Shown here: piece after piece, positions 1 to 6,307 of the stretch
How positions within the stretch are numbered: the first letter of the stretch is position 1
Layout: each line of letters starts with the position of its first letter
From: Candidatus Gastranaerophilales bacterium
GTDB taxonomy: Bacteria > Cyanobacteriota > Vampirovibrionia > Gastranaerophilales > Gastranaerophilaceae
NCBI GenBank assembly: GCA_944324205.1
Contig: CALUVK010000041.1
Coordinates: 1-11,052, forward strand
DNA length: 11,052 bases
Reading direction: 5' to 3'
Notes under the pieces: generated by a model
What the model saw: the letters and a program-made list of their open reading frames with translations, nothing else
Databases searched by the model: none
What the model was told of the DNA's origin: nothing
Position numbers and translations under genes: made by a program

Positions 1-1614
1 GAAAAAACAAAAGGGCGCAAAGTTAGAAAAGAACTAAAAGCTCAAAATAAAGGCGGAGATGATTATCAAAATGATGCGGTAAAAGAATTGAAAACTGAAA
101 GTAACATTTTTGCAAGAAGAAATAAAGTTGAAAAGAGAAACGAAGAAATTACAAAAATAACAAGAGATGATTTGAAAAAAGAACTCGGAAGAGATTTATT
201 TGAAAAACTCAACAGAGCATATTTACCTACAGTACAAAATACAGACGGAAGTTATGATTTAAGCAAACTTTCAGAAGAAATCTTAACAAGAGTCGGAGCT
301 GACTATCAAGTTAACCGTTCACAAGATGAACAATTATCTGAAATAAAAAATATCGCTAAACATTTAAGAAGTATTACCGGTCAAGAATTTAGCGATAAAG
401 AAGTTAAAAATCTTATTGACTTCTGTGAAATTAAAAGAGAAAGAAAAGACAGATCTTTAGGAACAGTTGCAAATAAAGCATTATTAGGTTTGCCGGCATT
501 ATTATCTGGTGCAATCAGCGGTTTGGCACTCGGCAACAACTTACATGTTTCCCAAAGAGTTAATATTGTAGTAGATAATCAGAATGCTGCCGATGATTTT
601 ATAGAACAGTTAGAACAACAAAATATAAACTATGATACTACTAATTTAACCAAGGGCAAAGTTGCTATTAATATTAAGCAAGAAGTCTTAAAAAATGATG
701 CTGTTTTAAGAACTCTTGAAGGCTTGGGTATCGGAGTTTTAACAAATGCACTGTGGGCATTGGTACTCGGTTCAGATCTTGATGAAAAATCTTGTATGTC
801 ACTTTCTGACTATGATATAAATGATCCTAAATATACAGATGCAAAACTTTACAAAGAATACATCAGTGAAAGCTTCAACAATCCGGAAAAAGTAAAAGCA
901 ATTCACACATTAGTAGATACATATCAAAAACAATACGGTGATGAATGGCACACACATTTCCAACAGGCCTTAAGAGATATGGCAGGTATCGGATCAAAAT
1001 TAAATCCGGAAGAATGCTTAATGATGAAATATCTTAAACCAGAAAAACCGGTACAAACAAGACCTGTTGAAACGACTCCGGTTCAAGATGAAAATAATGA
1101 ACAAGACACAACACCTGAAGAAAAATGTGCAGCTACTATTGAAGATGAGTACACCGATACAACATTCACATATACAAGACAAGGCGGCGATACTTGGAAA
1201 GAAATCGTAAAAGCATTCTATCCTTGCCTTGAAGAAGATTACGGTATGTTCGGTAAAGACGGTGCAATCAGAAGACTTAAGAAAGCTTTAAGTTATAACG
1301 AAGACGGTACATTTAACAAAGAAACTTATAAAGCTTTACTTGAAGGCGGCGACCTTCCTAAGACAATGAAATTACCGGCACAAATTGACGGATGCGACAG
1401 AGTTGATAACGCGAAAGTTAAAAAAGTAAAAATTCAAAGCGGAGGTAAAGCAAAAATCCAAGCTGTCGGTAATGGAAGCGGATATTATACATACACCGCA
1501 GAAGACGGATGTGACGGACAAACCGCAACCGGTTCTTCAAGACAGGAAGCTTTAACTAACTTAAAAACAAAAACCGGTAAAACTTATACAAATGAACAAG
1601 AATTATTAAAATAG
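1..1614 (+). CDS. Large membrane/envelope-associated protein with LysM-like C-terminal region, 5' end outside window
   Basis: The reading frame is open from base 1 to the TAG at 1612-1614 (537 visible residues), so the true start is upstream; the in-frame TTG at 88 has no ribosome site and is not needed. In visible numbering, a charged Lys/Glu-rich helical region fills about 1-155. Two hydrophobic segments follow (about 157-180 and 238-259), flanking a small segment of alternating beta/alpha pattern, which suggests a membrane hairpin or two membrane-associated helices. A Pro/Thr/Glu-rich linker lies at about 346-376. Residues 391-461 start with YTRQGGDTWKEIV and end with LPKTMKLPA, resembling the two ends of a LysM peptidoglycan-binding domain but with a longer middle. 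The tail is glycine-rich and holds the second of two DGCD motifs (463-466 and 502-505). LysM-like is an inference. The family is not recognised and the function is unknown; an envelope role is plausible. Confidence 0.7.
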   Translation, partial: EKTKGRKVRKELKAQNKGGDDYQNDAVKELKTESNIFARRNKVEKRNEEITKITRDDLKKELGRDLFEKLNRAYLPTVQNTDGSYDLSKLSEEILTRVGADYQVNRSQDEQLSEIKNIAKHLRSITGQEFSDKEVKNLIDFCEIKRERKDRSLGTVANKALLGLPALLSGAISGLALGNNLHVSQRVNIVVDNQNAADDFIEQLEQQNINYDTTNLTKGKVAINIKQEVLKNDAVLRTLEGLGIGVLTNALWALVLGSDLDEKSCMSLSDYDINDPKYTDAKLYKEYISESFNNPEKVKAIHTLVDTYQKQYGDEWHTHFQQALRDMAGIGSKLNPEECLMMKYLKPEKPVQTRPVETTPVQDENNEQDTTPEEKCAATIEDEYTDTTFTYTRQGGDTWKEIVKAFYPCLEEDYGMFGKDGAIRRLKKALSYNEDGTFNKETYKALLEGGDLPKTMKLPAQIDGCDRVDNAKVKKVKIQSGGKAKIQAVGNGSGYYTYTAEDGCDGQTATGSSRQEALTNLKTKTGKTYTNEQELLK

Positions 1615-1646
1615 TACAGAATCTATGGTTGTTTTCTTTAAAATAT

Positions 1647-1677
1647 AAAGAGACGGTTTAAGAAAAACCGCCTCTTT
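1647..1677. terminator. Bidirectional intrinsic terminator between convergent genes
   Basis: AAAGAG plus CGGTTT (1647-1659, one unpaired A between them) pairs with AAACCG plus CTCTTT (1665-1677, one unpaired C). This gives 12 base pairs around an A/C mismatch with a 5-base loop. A CTTTATAT run follows on the plus strand and an ATATTTTA run on the minus strand. It sits between the stop codons of the two converging genes (1614 and 1701) and can serve both. Confidence 0.75.
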
Positions 1678-1700
1678 CTTTATATATCCAGCTTATTTAA

Positions 1701-4364
1701 TTAAGCAAGAACATCTTCTAAGTCACCAAGAATTCCTTCGTTATTGCCTCCGCAATCGCAGTTACACTTGAAGTTTTCAAGGATTTCTATGATTCTGTCT
1801 AATTGATCTGTATAATTCGGATGTGCTTTTAGCAAGGCTAATATTTCATCTAATATCTTAGAATTGTCATTGATACCGTCCATCTTGTTATTGATTTCTT
1901 TTAACAAACCTTCAATTGTTGTTGTATCAACATTTACATTGATATCAAGATTTTCAAGCAATTCTTTGTATTTTTTGTAGTTAGCTTCATCATGCTGCTT
2001 CCATAATTCTTCTAACTGGTCAAGCGTTATTGAAGAACCACTGCCCGTACCATCACTGCCTTCTATAATTGTTTGAATTTTCTGAATTTCGACTTTTAAG
2101 TCTGCGACAGCACTATTCAAGTTTTGAAGGTACTTGTTAGCAATTGTTTGGTTAGATACAACAGTATTCATATTTTTATCAATACTGCTCAACAAGCCTA
2201 ACGCACTATCAAATTTAGAGTCAAATTGTGATAACCATTGATTTACTTTTTGAGACTGTTCTCCGATTGCCTTATACATTGCATCTACAGTTGCCTGTAA
2301 CTTATCAAGCTGTGCTTCAAGATTTTTAAGTTCACTGGTTATATCAGTATTACCGTTGTTTACGGCGTTTGTAACTTCATTGATTGCATCAATAATCTCA
2401 TCTTTAGAAAGTCCTGCAAAGATTGATAAATCATCTAATTTAGCGCTAATTGTCTGCATTTCTTCCAACTGTTTCTGTTCTGTTTCGACATATGTTTTTT
2501 GGAATTCTTCAATCTTTGCTTGTAATTCAGAAGATGACATATCTATAGCGTCAGCTATTGTCATGCCCATAAGCTTGAACATATCTTCCAGTTTTTGGTA
2601 ATCAATACTGCCAGAACCGCCAGCCTGAATGTTCTTAATAGCATCAATCAATTCTTTATGTTTTGTATCATCTTTTGCAATTACAAGAAGAGTATCTGTA
2701 TTAGCTTTAATAGCATCTAAGCTTTCAGCCATATCTTTTTGTGTTGCCTGCATTAAGTTTAATTGAGCAGTCTGGATTTTGTTATCAACTACAATAGATC
2801 CAAGCATTGCAAATTCTTTATTCTTATCATCAGTATATTGATCTCTGAATGCCTTGAAGTCGTTTATCATATCTGTTAGCTTTTGACTGATATTTTCTAA
2901 AGTTCCTTCAATTGATTCTAATTTAGCGACCAATTCTTCCAATTTTGCTAATGTTTGAGCATTGAATTCACCATCTTCTTTAATAGCCTGTTGATATAAG
3001 TTATAGAATTCATTTAGCTGTTCTTGAGTAATCTTATCATTAGCATACATTTCAGGTAACACTTTTACATAGTTCATAACTTTGGTTAAAAGCTCATTTG
3101 TCTTGTTAAGCTGCGCATTTGTTATTAATCCGTTCTGGTAAATTCCAGGTAAGATGCTTACAAATTTTGTAATACCGCTTAACATTTGATTGCTGATTTG
3201 TGTTGCCTGGGTATTCTTTTCGATTGCTTTAATAATTTGAGCAGCATTCATGTTTTCTACCTGGATTTGAGTATAGCCCATATGCATCATTGCTGCTATG
3301 ATATCATTTTTATTCATCTTAAGAGTAGATACAACAGTTTCAAAGTTAGCATTACTGTCAAGATTTGCTTTCTCTATAGCATCTTTAATGTCAGTTTGAG
3401 CTTCAATTTGTTTATTATTCAAGATTATTAAACTATCGTTTTGTTCTGACATCTTTTGAAGAGTTTCATTTGTTATATCGCCTTGAGCAATAAGTTCTGC
3501 AAAACCTTGTTTATTAGTTTCAATCAATTCATCCTGTTTTGCAATCATTTGTTCAAAATAAGTGCTGAACTGTTGAAGTATGTTTTTAATATCACCAAGC
3601 AGGCTTTGAATAGTTTTCCAAGCTTCTTCTGCAGAAATTCTACCTGCATTTACATCATTAATTAACTGTTGAATTAATGCGTTTGCTTCCTCCTGTGTTT
3701 GACCGTTTTGTACTAATTGTTCAATGATAATTTCCTGATTTGCTTGATTTGTAACCATAAAGCTAAACATTTGTTCATAGAATTCACTAGCACTCATTTG
3801 TCCATCTTGTACAAGCTGGATTAATTGAAGCATATACTGATTTAATTGAGTTAATTGTTCGTTAGTAACTTTATTTTGTTCATTTTGTTCTTTTATAATT
3901 TCAAGCATTTGCTGCCAAATTTCTGTTATTGCAGACATATCAACATTCACTTCTTGACGAACTTCATACGGATCACAAGAGGTAAGGCTCGAAGCTGTAC
4001 CTAATGTCATAAGTGCCATCAAAGTTCCCAGTGCAATTGATTTAAATTTCCCGCCCTGGAAAGCTATATTAGATTTATATGGAGCTACGTATTCTTTTTC
4101 TGCATTTTCTGCCGTTTGTTCCGGTGCAGTTTCCCTTAGAAAACTCAAATTAGTTCCTGTTGCAGTTGATAAGTCCGGATTACTTACCACATTATTCAAG
4201 CCTTGAAACATTAAGGCATTCATGCCTGTTTGCGGCTTATTTTCTTCCGGGGAGGGTAATATTACATTTGGATTAGAACCTTCTTTTACATCATTATTTA
4301 CCCCTGCTTCGCCAAATTTAATCTTTTTGTTTAATAACAAAAGTTCTGTTGCATTAATGTTCAT
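1701..4364 (-). CDS. Large helical repeat/coiled-coil protein with internal lipobox (putative surface lipoprotein)
   Basis: 887 residues, family not recognised. The ATG at 4364 is supported by AAAGGAG (4374-4380) nine bases upstream. Residues 1-105 are a polar, Asn/Pro-containing leader with two FQG motifs (53-55 and 102-104). Residues 106-130 look like a complete lipoprotein signal: KFK, a hydrophobic stretch, then LTSC with Cys at 130. The remainder is Gln/Asn/Glu/Ile-rich and predicted mostly helical. Six short units with a turn of the NGxIT or DGQMS kind occur between 184 and 450, including a 31-residue tandem duplication (398-428 and 429-459). Glycine/serine breaks near 582-586 and 771-778 divide it into blocks. 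The C-terminus holds Cys867, Cys869 and Cys871; Cys130 is the only other cysteine. The leader ahead of the signal is abnormal, so lipidation is uncertain. It could be a surface filament, adhesin or envelope spacer, but nothing here shows which. Confidence 0.8.
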   Translation of the reverse strand: MNINATELLLLNKKIKFGEAGVNNDVKEGSNPNVILPSPEENKPQTGMNALMFQGLNNVVSNPDLSTATGTNLSFLRETAPEQTAENAEKEYVAPYKSNIAFQGGKFKSIALGTLMALMTLGTASSLTSCDPYEVRQEVNVDMSAITEIWQQMLEIIKEQNEQNKVTNEQLTQLNQYMLQLIQLVQDGQMSASEFYEQMFSFMVTNQANQEIIIEQLVQNGQTQEEANALIQQLINDVNAGRISAEEAWKTIQSLLGDIKNILQQFSTYFEQMIAKQDELIETNKQGFAELIAQGDITNETLQKMSEQNDSLIILNNKQIEAQTDIKDAIEKANLDSNANFETVVSTLKMNKNDIIAAMMHMGYTQIQVENMNAAQIIKAIEKNTQATQISNQMLSGITKFVSILPGIYQNGLITNAQLNKTNELLTKVMNYVKVLPEMYANDKITQEQLNEFYNLYQQAIKEDGEFNAQTLAKLEELVAKLESIEGTLENISQKLTDMINDFKAFRDQYTDDKNKEFAMLGSIVVDNKIQTAQLNLMQATQKDMAESLDAIKANTDTLLVIAKDDTKHKELIDAIKNIQAGGSGSIDYQKLEDMFKLMGMTIADAIDMSSSELQAKIEEFQKTYVETEQKQLEEMQTISAKLDDLSIFAGLSKDEIIDAINEVTNAVNNGNTDITSELKNLEAQLDKLQATVDAMYKAIGEQSQKVNQWLSQFDSKFDSALGLLSSIDKNMNTVVSNQTIANKYLQNLNSAVADLKVEIQKIQTIIEGSDGTGSGSSITLDQLEELWKQHDEANYKKYKELLENLDINVNVDTTTIEGLLKEINNKMDGINDNSKILDEILALLKAHPNYTDQLDRIIEILENFKCNCDCGGNNEGILGDLEDVLA

Positions 4365-4373
4365 ACGTTACGA

Positions 4374-4380
4374 CTCCTTT
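4374..4380 (-). promoter_or_regulatory. Ribosome binding site fixing the start of the 887-aa protein
   Basis: On the minus strand AAAGGAG lies nine bases before the ATG at 4364. It matters because it supports the long leader: no ATG, GTG or TTG lies in frame just before the hydrophobic signal segment, so a shorter conventional signal peptide cannot be obtained by moving the start. Confidence 0.75.
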
Positions 4381-4391
4381 TTGTATTTATA

Positions 4392-4447
4392 TTTTTACTA
4401 GTATGTATAAATCGTAAAACAACTAAAAAAACTTTTTGCTAGTATAT
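4392..4447. repeat. Pair of 15-base direct repeats in the divergent intergenic region
   Basis: TTTTTACTAGTATGT (4392-4406) and TTTTTGCTAGTATAT (4433-4447) match at 13 of 15 bases with a 41-base period, about four helical turns. Read on the minus strand each holds a -10-like hexamer (CATACT, TATACT), so they could be promoter parts of the minus-strand gene or operator half-sites. No convincing -35 box was found for either. Confidence 0.4.
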
Positions 4448-4480
4448 CGAAAAAATATTTACAAAAATTAATATTCCTTA

Positions 4481-4509
4481 TTGTCAAAGAGATAATTTGT
4501 TTATATAAT
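4481..4509 (+). promoter_or_regulatory. Sigma70-type promoter of lysC
   Basis: TTGTCA (4481-4486) and TATAAT (4504-4509) are separated by exactly 17 bases, one mismatch from the full consensus. Transcription would start near 4516, leaving a leader of about 29 bases before the ATG. That is too short for a lysine riboswitch or an attenuator, so any feedback probably acts on the enzyme through its ACT domains. Confidence 0.75.
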
Positions 4510-4544
4510 GTATAAGAAAATAGCAGGTATTAGTAAAACAGATA

Positions 4545-5810
4545 ATGAAAAATATAATTGTTCAAAAATTCGGCGGAACATCAGTTGCCGATACAGATAA
4601 AATAAAAAATGTTGCCAAAGCCGTTATAAAAGAAAGAGAAGCAGGAAATGACGTTGTTGTTGTCGTATCAGCAATGGGGCATACAACTGATTATCTTGTT
4701 AAAATGGCAAAAGAAATTTCGGATGCACCTTCTTCAAGAGAAATGGACATGCTCCTCTCTACAGGAGAAGGAGTCTCTATCGCTCTGCTTGCGATGGCTC
4801 TTCAAGCAGCAGGATGTCCTGCGGTCAGTATGAATGCTATTCAAGTCGGAATTATGACAGAGAAAGTTCATTCGAAAGCCAGAATTATAAATATTAAAAC
4901 GGATAAAATAAAAAGCCATCTTGCGAAAGGTGAAGTTGTTGTTGTAGCCGGTTTTCAAGGCGTAACAGATGATTTAGAAATAACCACTCTCGGACGAGGC
5001 GGTTCTGATACTTCGGCAGTTGCTCTTGCAGGAGCTTTGAATGCTAAAAGATGCGATATTTATACTGATGTCGAGGGTGTTTATACAACTGATCCGAGAA
5101 TTGTTCCGAATGCTTCAAGACTTGAAGTTATCTCTTACGAAGAAATGCTTGAGCTTGCAAGAGTCGGGGCAAATGTACTACACCCCAGAGCTGTAGAAAC
5201 TGCTAAACAATACAATGTACCTTTGAGAGTAAGAAGTACATTTAAATTAGATAATTTAGGAACTTTAATTGTAGGAGTTGACGATATGGAATTACACAAA
5301 CCAGTTGCCGGAGTTGCATCAGATTTATCACAATTGAGAATAGTAGTTTGCGATGTTAAAGATCATCCGGGAACGGCAGCAATTCTTTTTAATGCTCTGG
5401 CTAATGAAAATATATCTGTTGACATGATTATACAATCTTACGCAAGAAAAAATCTTAATACGAATGACATTGCATTTACTATTGATAAAGGTGATTTAGA
5501 TAAAACAATGGAAATCTTAAAAGAAGTCAACAAAAAGCTTGATTTTAGCAATGTATACGTTGATGATAAAATTGCAAAAATTTCAATTGTTGGTGCCGGC
5601 ATGATTGACAGACCTGGTATAGCTGCTACGATGTTTAAAACCTTAGCAGATTTAGGTATAAATATAAAGATGATTTCTACAAGTGAAATTAAAATCAGCT
5701 GTATTGTTGCTGAAGATAGAGCTAAAGATGCAGTTGAAGGACTGCATAAGATTTTCCATCTCGGATGTGATACAATTGCAGAAGTAAAAGGCGACTTACC
5801 CGACGTATAA
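4545..5810 (+). CDS. lysC: Aspartate kinase (alpha subunit / full-length)
   Basis: Catalyses ATP-dependent phosphorylation of L-aspartate, the first step to lysine, threonine, methionine and diaminopimelate, in the cytosol. Its 421 residues match the monofunctional two-ACT-domain class. The amino-acid-kinase domain spans about 1-245, with KFGGTS (8-13), VVVSAMG (39-45), STGEG (72-76), TTLGRGGSDTSA (147-158), the nucleotide-binding TDVEGVYTTDPR (174-185) and VGANVLHPRAVE (207-218). Two ACT domains follow at about 265-330 and 344-410; the second holds the conserved GAGMIDRPGIAA and STSEIKIS segments, which implies allosteric control by lysine and/or threonine. The start agrees with the family N-terminus. 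A near-consensus promoter is upstream but no good ribosome site is: the nearest, CAGGT, is 16 bases away. The next gene begins 12 bases downstream, suggesting an operon. Photosynthetic cyanobacteria usually carry four ACT domains, which is not seen here. Confidence 0.95.
   Translation: MKNIIVQKFGGTSVADTDKIKNVAKAVIKEREAGNDVVVVVSAMGHTTDYLVKMAKEISDAPSSREMDMLLSTGEGVSIALLAMALQAAGCPAVSMNAIQVGIMTEKVHSKARIINIKTDKIKSHLAKGEVVVVAGFQGVTDDLEITTLGRGGSDTSAVALAGALNAKRCDIYTDVEGVYTTDPRIVPNASRLEVISYEEMLELARVGANVLHPRAVETAKQYNVPLRVRSTFKLDNLGTLIVGVDDMELHKPVAGVASDLSQLRIVVCDVKDHPGTAAILFNALANENISVDMIIQSYARKNLNTNDIAFTIDKGDLDKTMEILKEVNKKLDFSNVYVDDKIAKISIVGAGMIDRPGIAATMFKTLADLGINIKMISTSEIKISCIVAEDRAKDAVEGLHKIFHLGCDTIAEVKGDLPDV
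5273..5277 (+). promoter_or_regulatory. Internal ribosome binding site within lysC
   Basis: AGGAG inside the lysC reading frame lies eight bases before an in-frame ATG (5286, Met248). It is a better-spaced site than the one upstream of the full-length gene. The position matches the known internal start of the regulatory subunit in other two-ACT aspartate kinases. Confidence 0.6.
5286..5810 (+). CDS. lysC: Predicted aspartate kinase beta subunit from an internal in-frame start
   Basis: Translation from Met248 of LysC would give a 174-residue protein made of just the two ACT domains. In Bacillus subtilis aspartokinase II and in Corynebacterium glutamicum LysC, an internal start near codon 246-250 yields such a beta subunit, which joins the alpha subunit in an alpha2-beta2 enzyme and helps bind the feedback inhibitor. 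Here the start has a well-placed AGGAG, and the segment beginning MELHKPVAGVASD has the same layout as I recall for the Corynebacterium beta N-terminus (a short lead-in before GVATD). The DNA is seen directly; production of a separate polypeptide is inference. Confidence 0.6.
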   Translation: MELHKPVAGVASDLSQLRIVVCDVKDHPGTAAILFNALANENISVDMIIQSYARKNLNTNDIAFTIDKGDLDKTMEILKEVNKKLDFSNVYVDDKIAKISIVGAGMIDRPGIAATMFKTLADLGINIKMISTSEIKISCIVAEDRAKDAVEGLHKIFHLGCDTIAEVKGDLPDV

Positions 5811-5822
5811 AAGAGGAGAAAA

Positions 5823-6296
5823 ATGAAAAAAACACTGGCTTCAATAATAGCATTATCCTGTATTACATTATCTGCACTTGCAGGCGATAAGGAAGATGCA
5901 GAAAAGTTCTTTAATCATTATGTAAATTCTGCAAATAATTACAGTCCTGAAATCGCTCAAATGTATTCTCCAAGCGCTAAAATTATTAGACAGGTTGTAA
6001 AACCGGACGGAACAACACAGGATGTTACAACTAATACATCAACATATATAACCCAAATGAAACTCGGTCAAGCCGGTGCAAAACTAAGAAACTACAAAAA
6101 TAATTATACAAATGTTGTTGTAACAGATGCCGGTAACGGAAAGTATAAAATATCATCTCTTAGACAACCAACTGGTGAAACATATAAGCTTAAAACATAT
6201 ATGATTGTCCAAAAACAACCAAACGGAAACTGGCAAATCATAGAAGAAATGATGCAAACAAAAGTGCAAACATTTTTAAAATATGCTAAAAAATAA
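5823..6296 (+). CDS. Small secreted NTF2-like / SnoaL-like protein
   Basis: 157 residues. The N-terminus is a clear Sec signal peptide: MKK, a hydrophobic core to about residue 19, and an ALA motif (18-20) with predicted cleavage before Gly21. The mature part begins with a helix (DAEKFFNHYV), has a polar strand/turn middle and ends with NGNWQIIEEMMQ (135-146). That order is typical of the NTF2-like cone-shaped fold, where the last strands are commonly followed by a W-x-I pattern. No catalytic residues can be named, so enzymatic or binding function is unknown; it probably acts in the periplasm or outside the cell. AGAGGAG (5812-5818) precedes the ATG by four bases, and the gene follows the lysC stop by 12 bases, so the two are probably cotranscribed although their roles seem unrelated. 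No terminator hairpin is visible in the 11 bases before the convergent neighbour. Confidence 0.75.
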   Translation: MKKTLASIIALSCITLSALAGDKEDAEKFFNHYVNSANNYSPEIAQMYSPSAKIIRQVVKPDGTTQDVTTNTSTYITQMKLGQAGAKLRNYKNNYTNVVVTDAGNGKYKISSLRQPTGETYKLKTYMIVQKQPNGNWQIIEEMMQTKVQTFLKYAKK

Positions 6297-6307
6297 AAGC
6301 TGTAAAA

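Noticed and set aside
2356..3665. Open plus-strand frames of 69-81 codons opposite the coiled-coil gene
   Set aside because: They are antisense to a long, well-supported gene, have no ribosome sites and encode low-complexity sequence expected from the complement of Gln/Asn/Ile codons.
1701..4364. Phage tape-measure or tail-fibre protein
   Set aside because: The length and helical repeats are suggestive, but there are no phage genes nearby and the lipobox and divergent lysC neighbour point to a chromosomal envelope protein.
4489..4504. GAGATAATTT-x-x-TTAT shared with 7439-7454, as a common regulatory site
   Set aside because: 14 of 16 bases match, but both lie in AT-rich promoter DNA, fall at different places relative to the -10 boxes and have no other copy seen; chance is likely.
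4510..4544. Lysine riboswitch or leader attenuator before lysC
   Set aside because: A near-consensus promoter leaves only about 29 bases of leader, far too short for either.
4734..4958. Short frames inside lysC on both strands
   Set aside because: Shadows of the conserved aspartate kinase reading frame.
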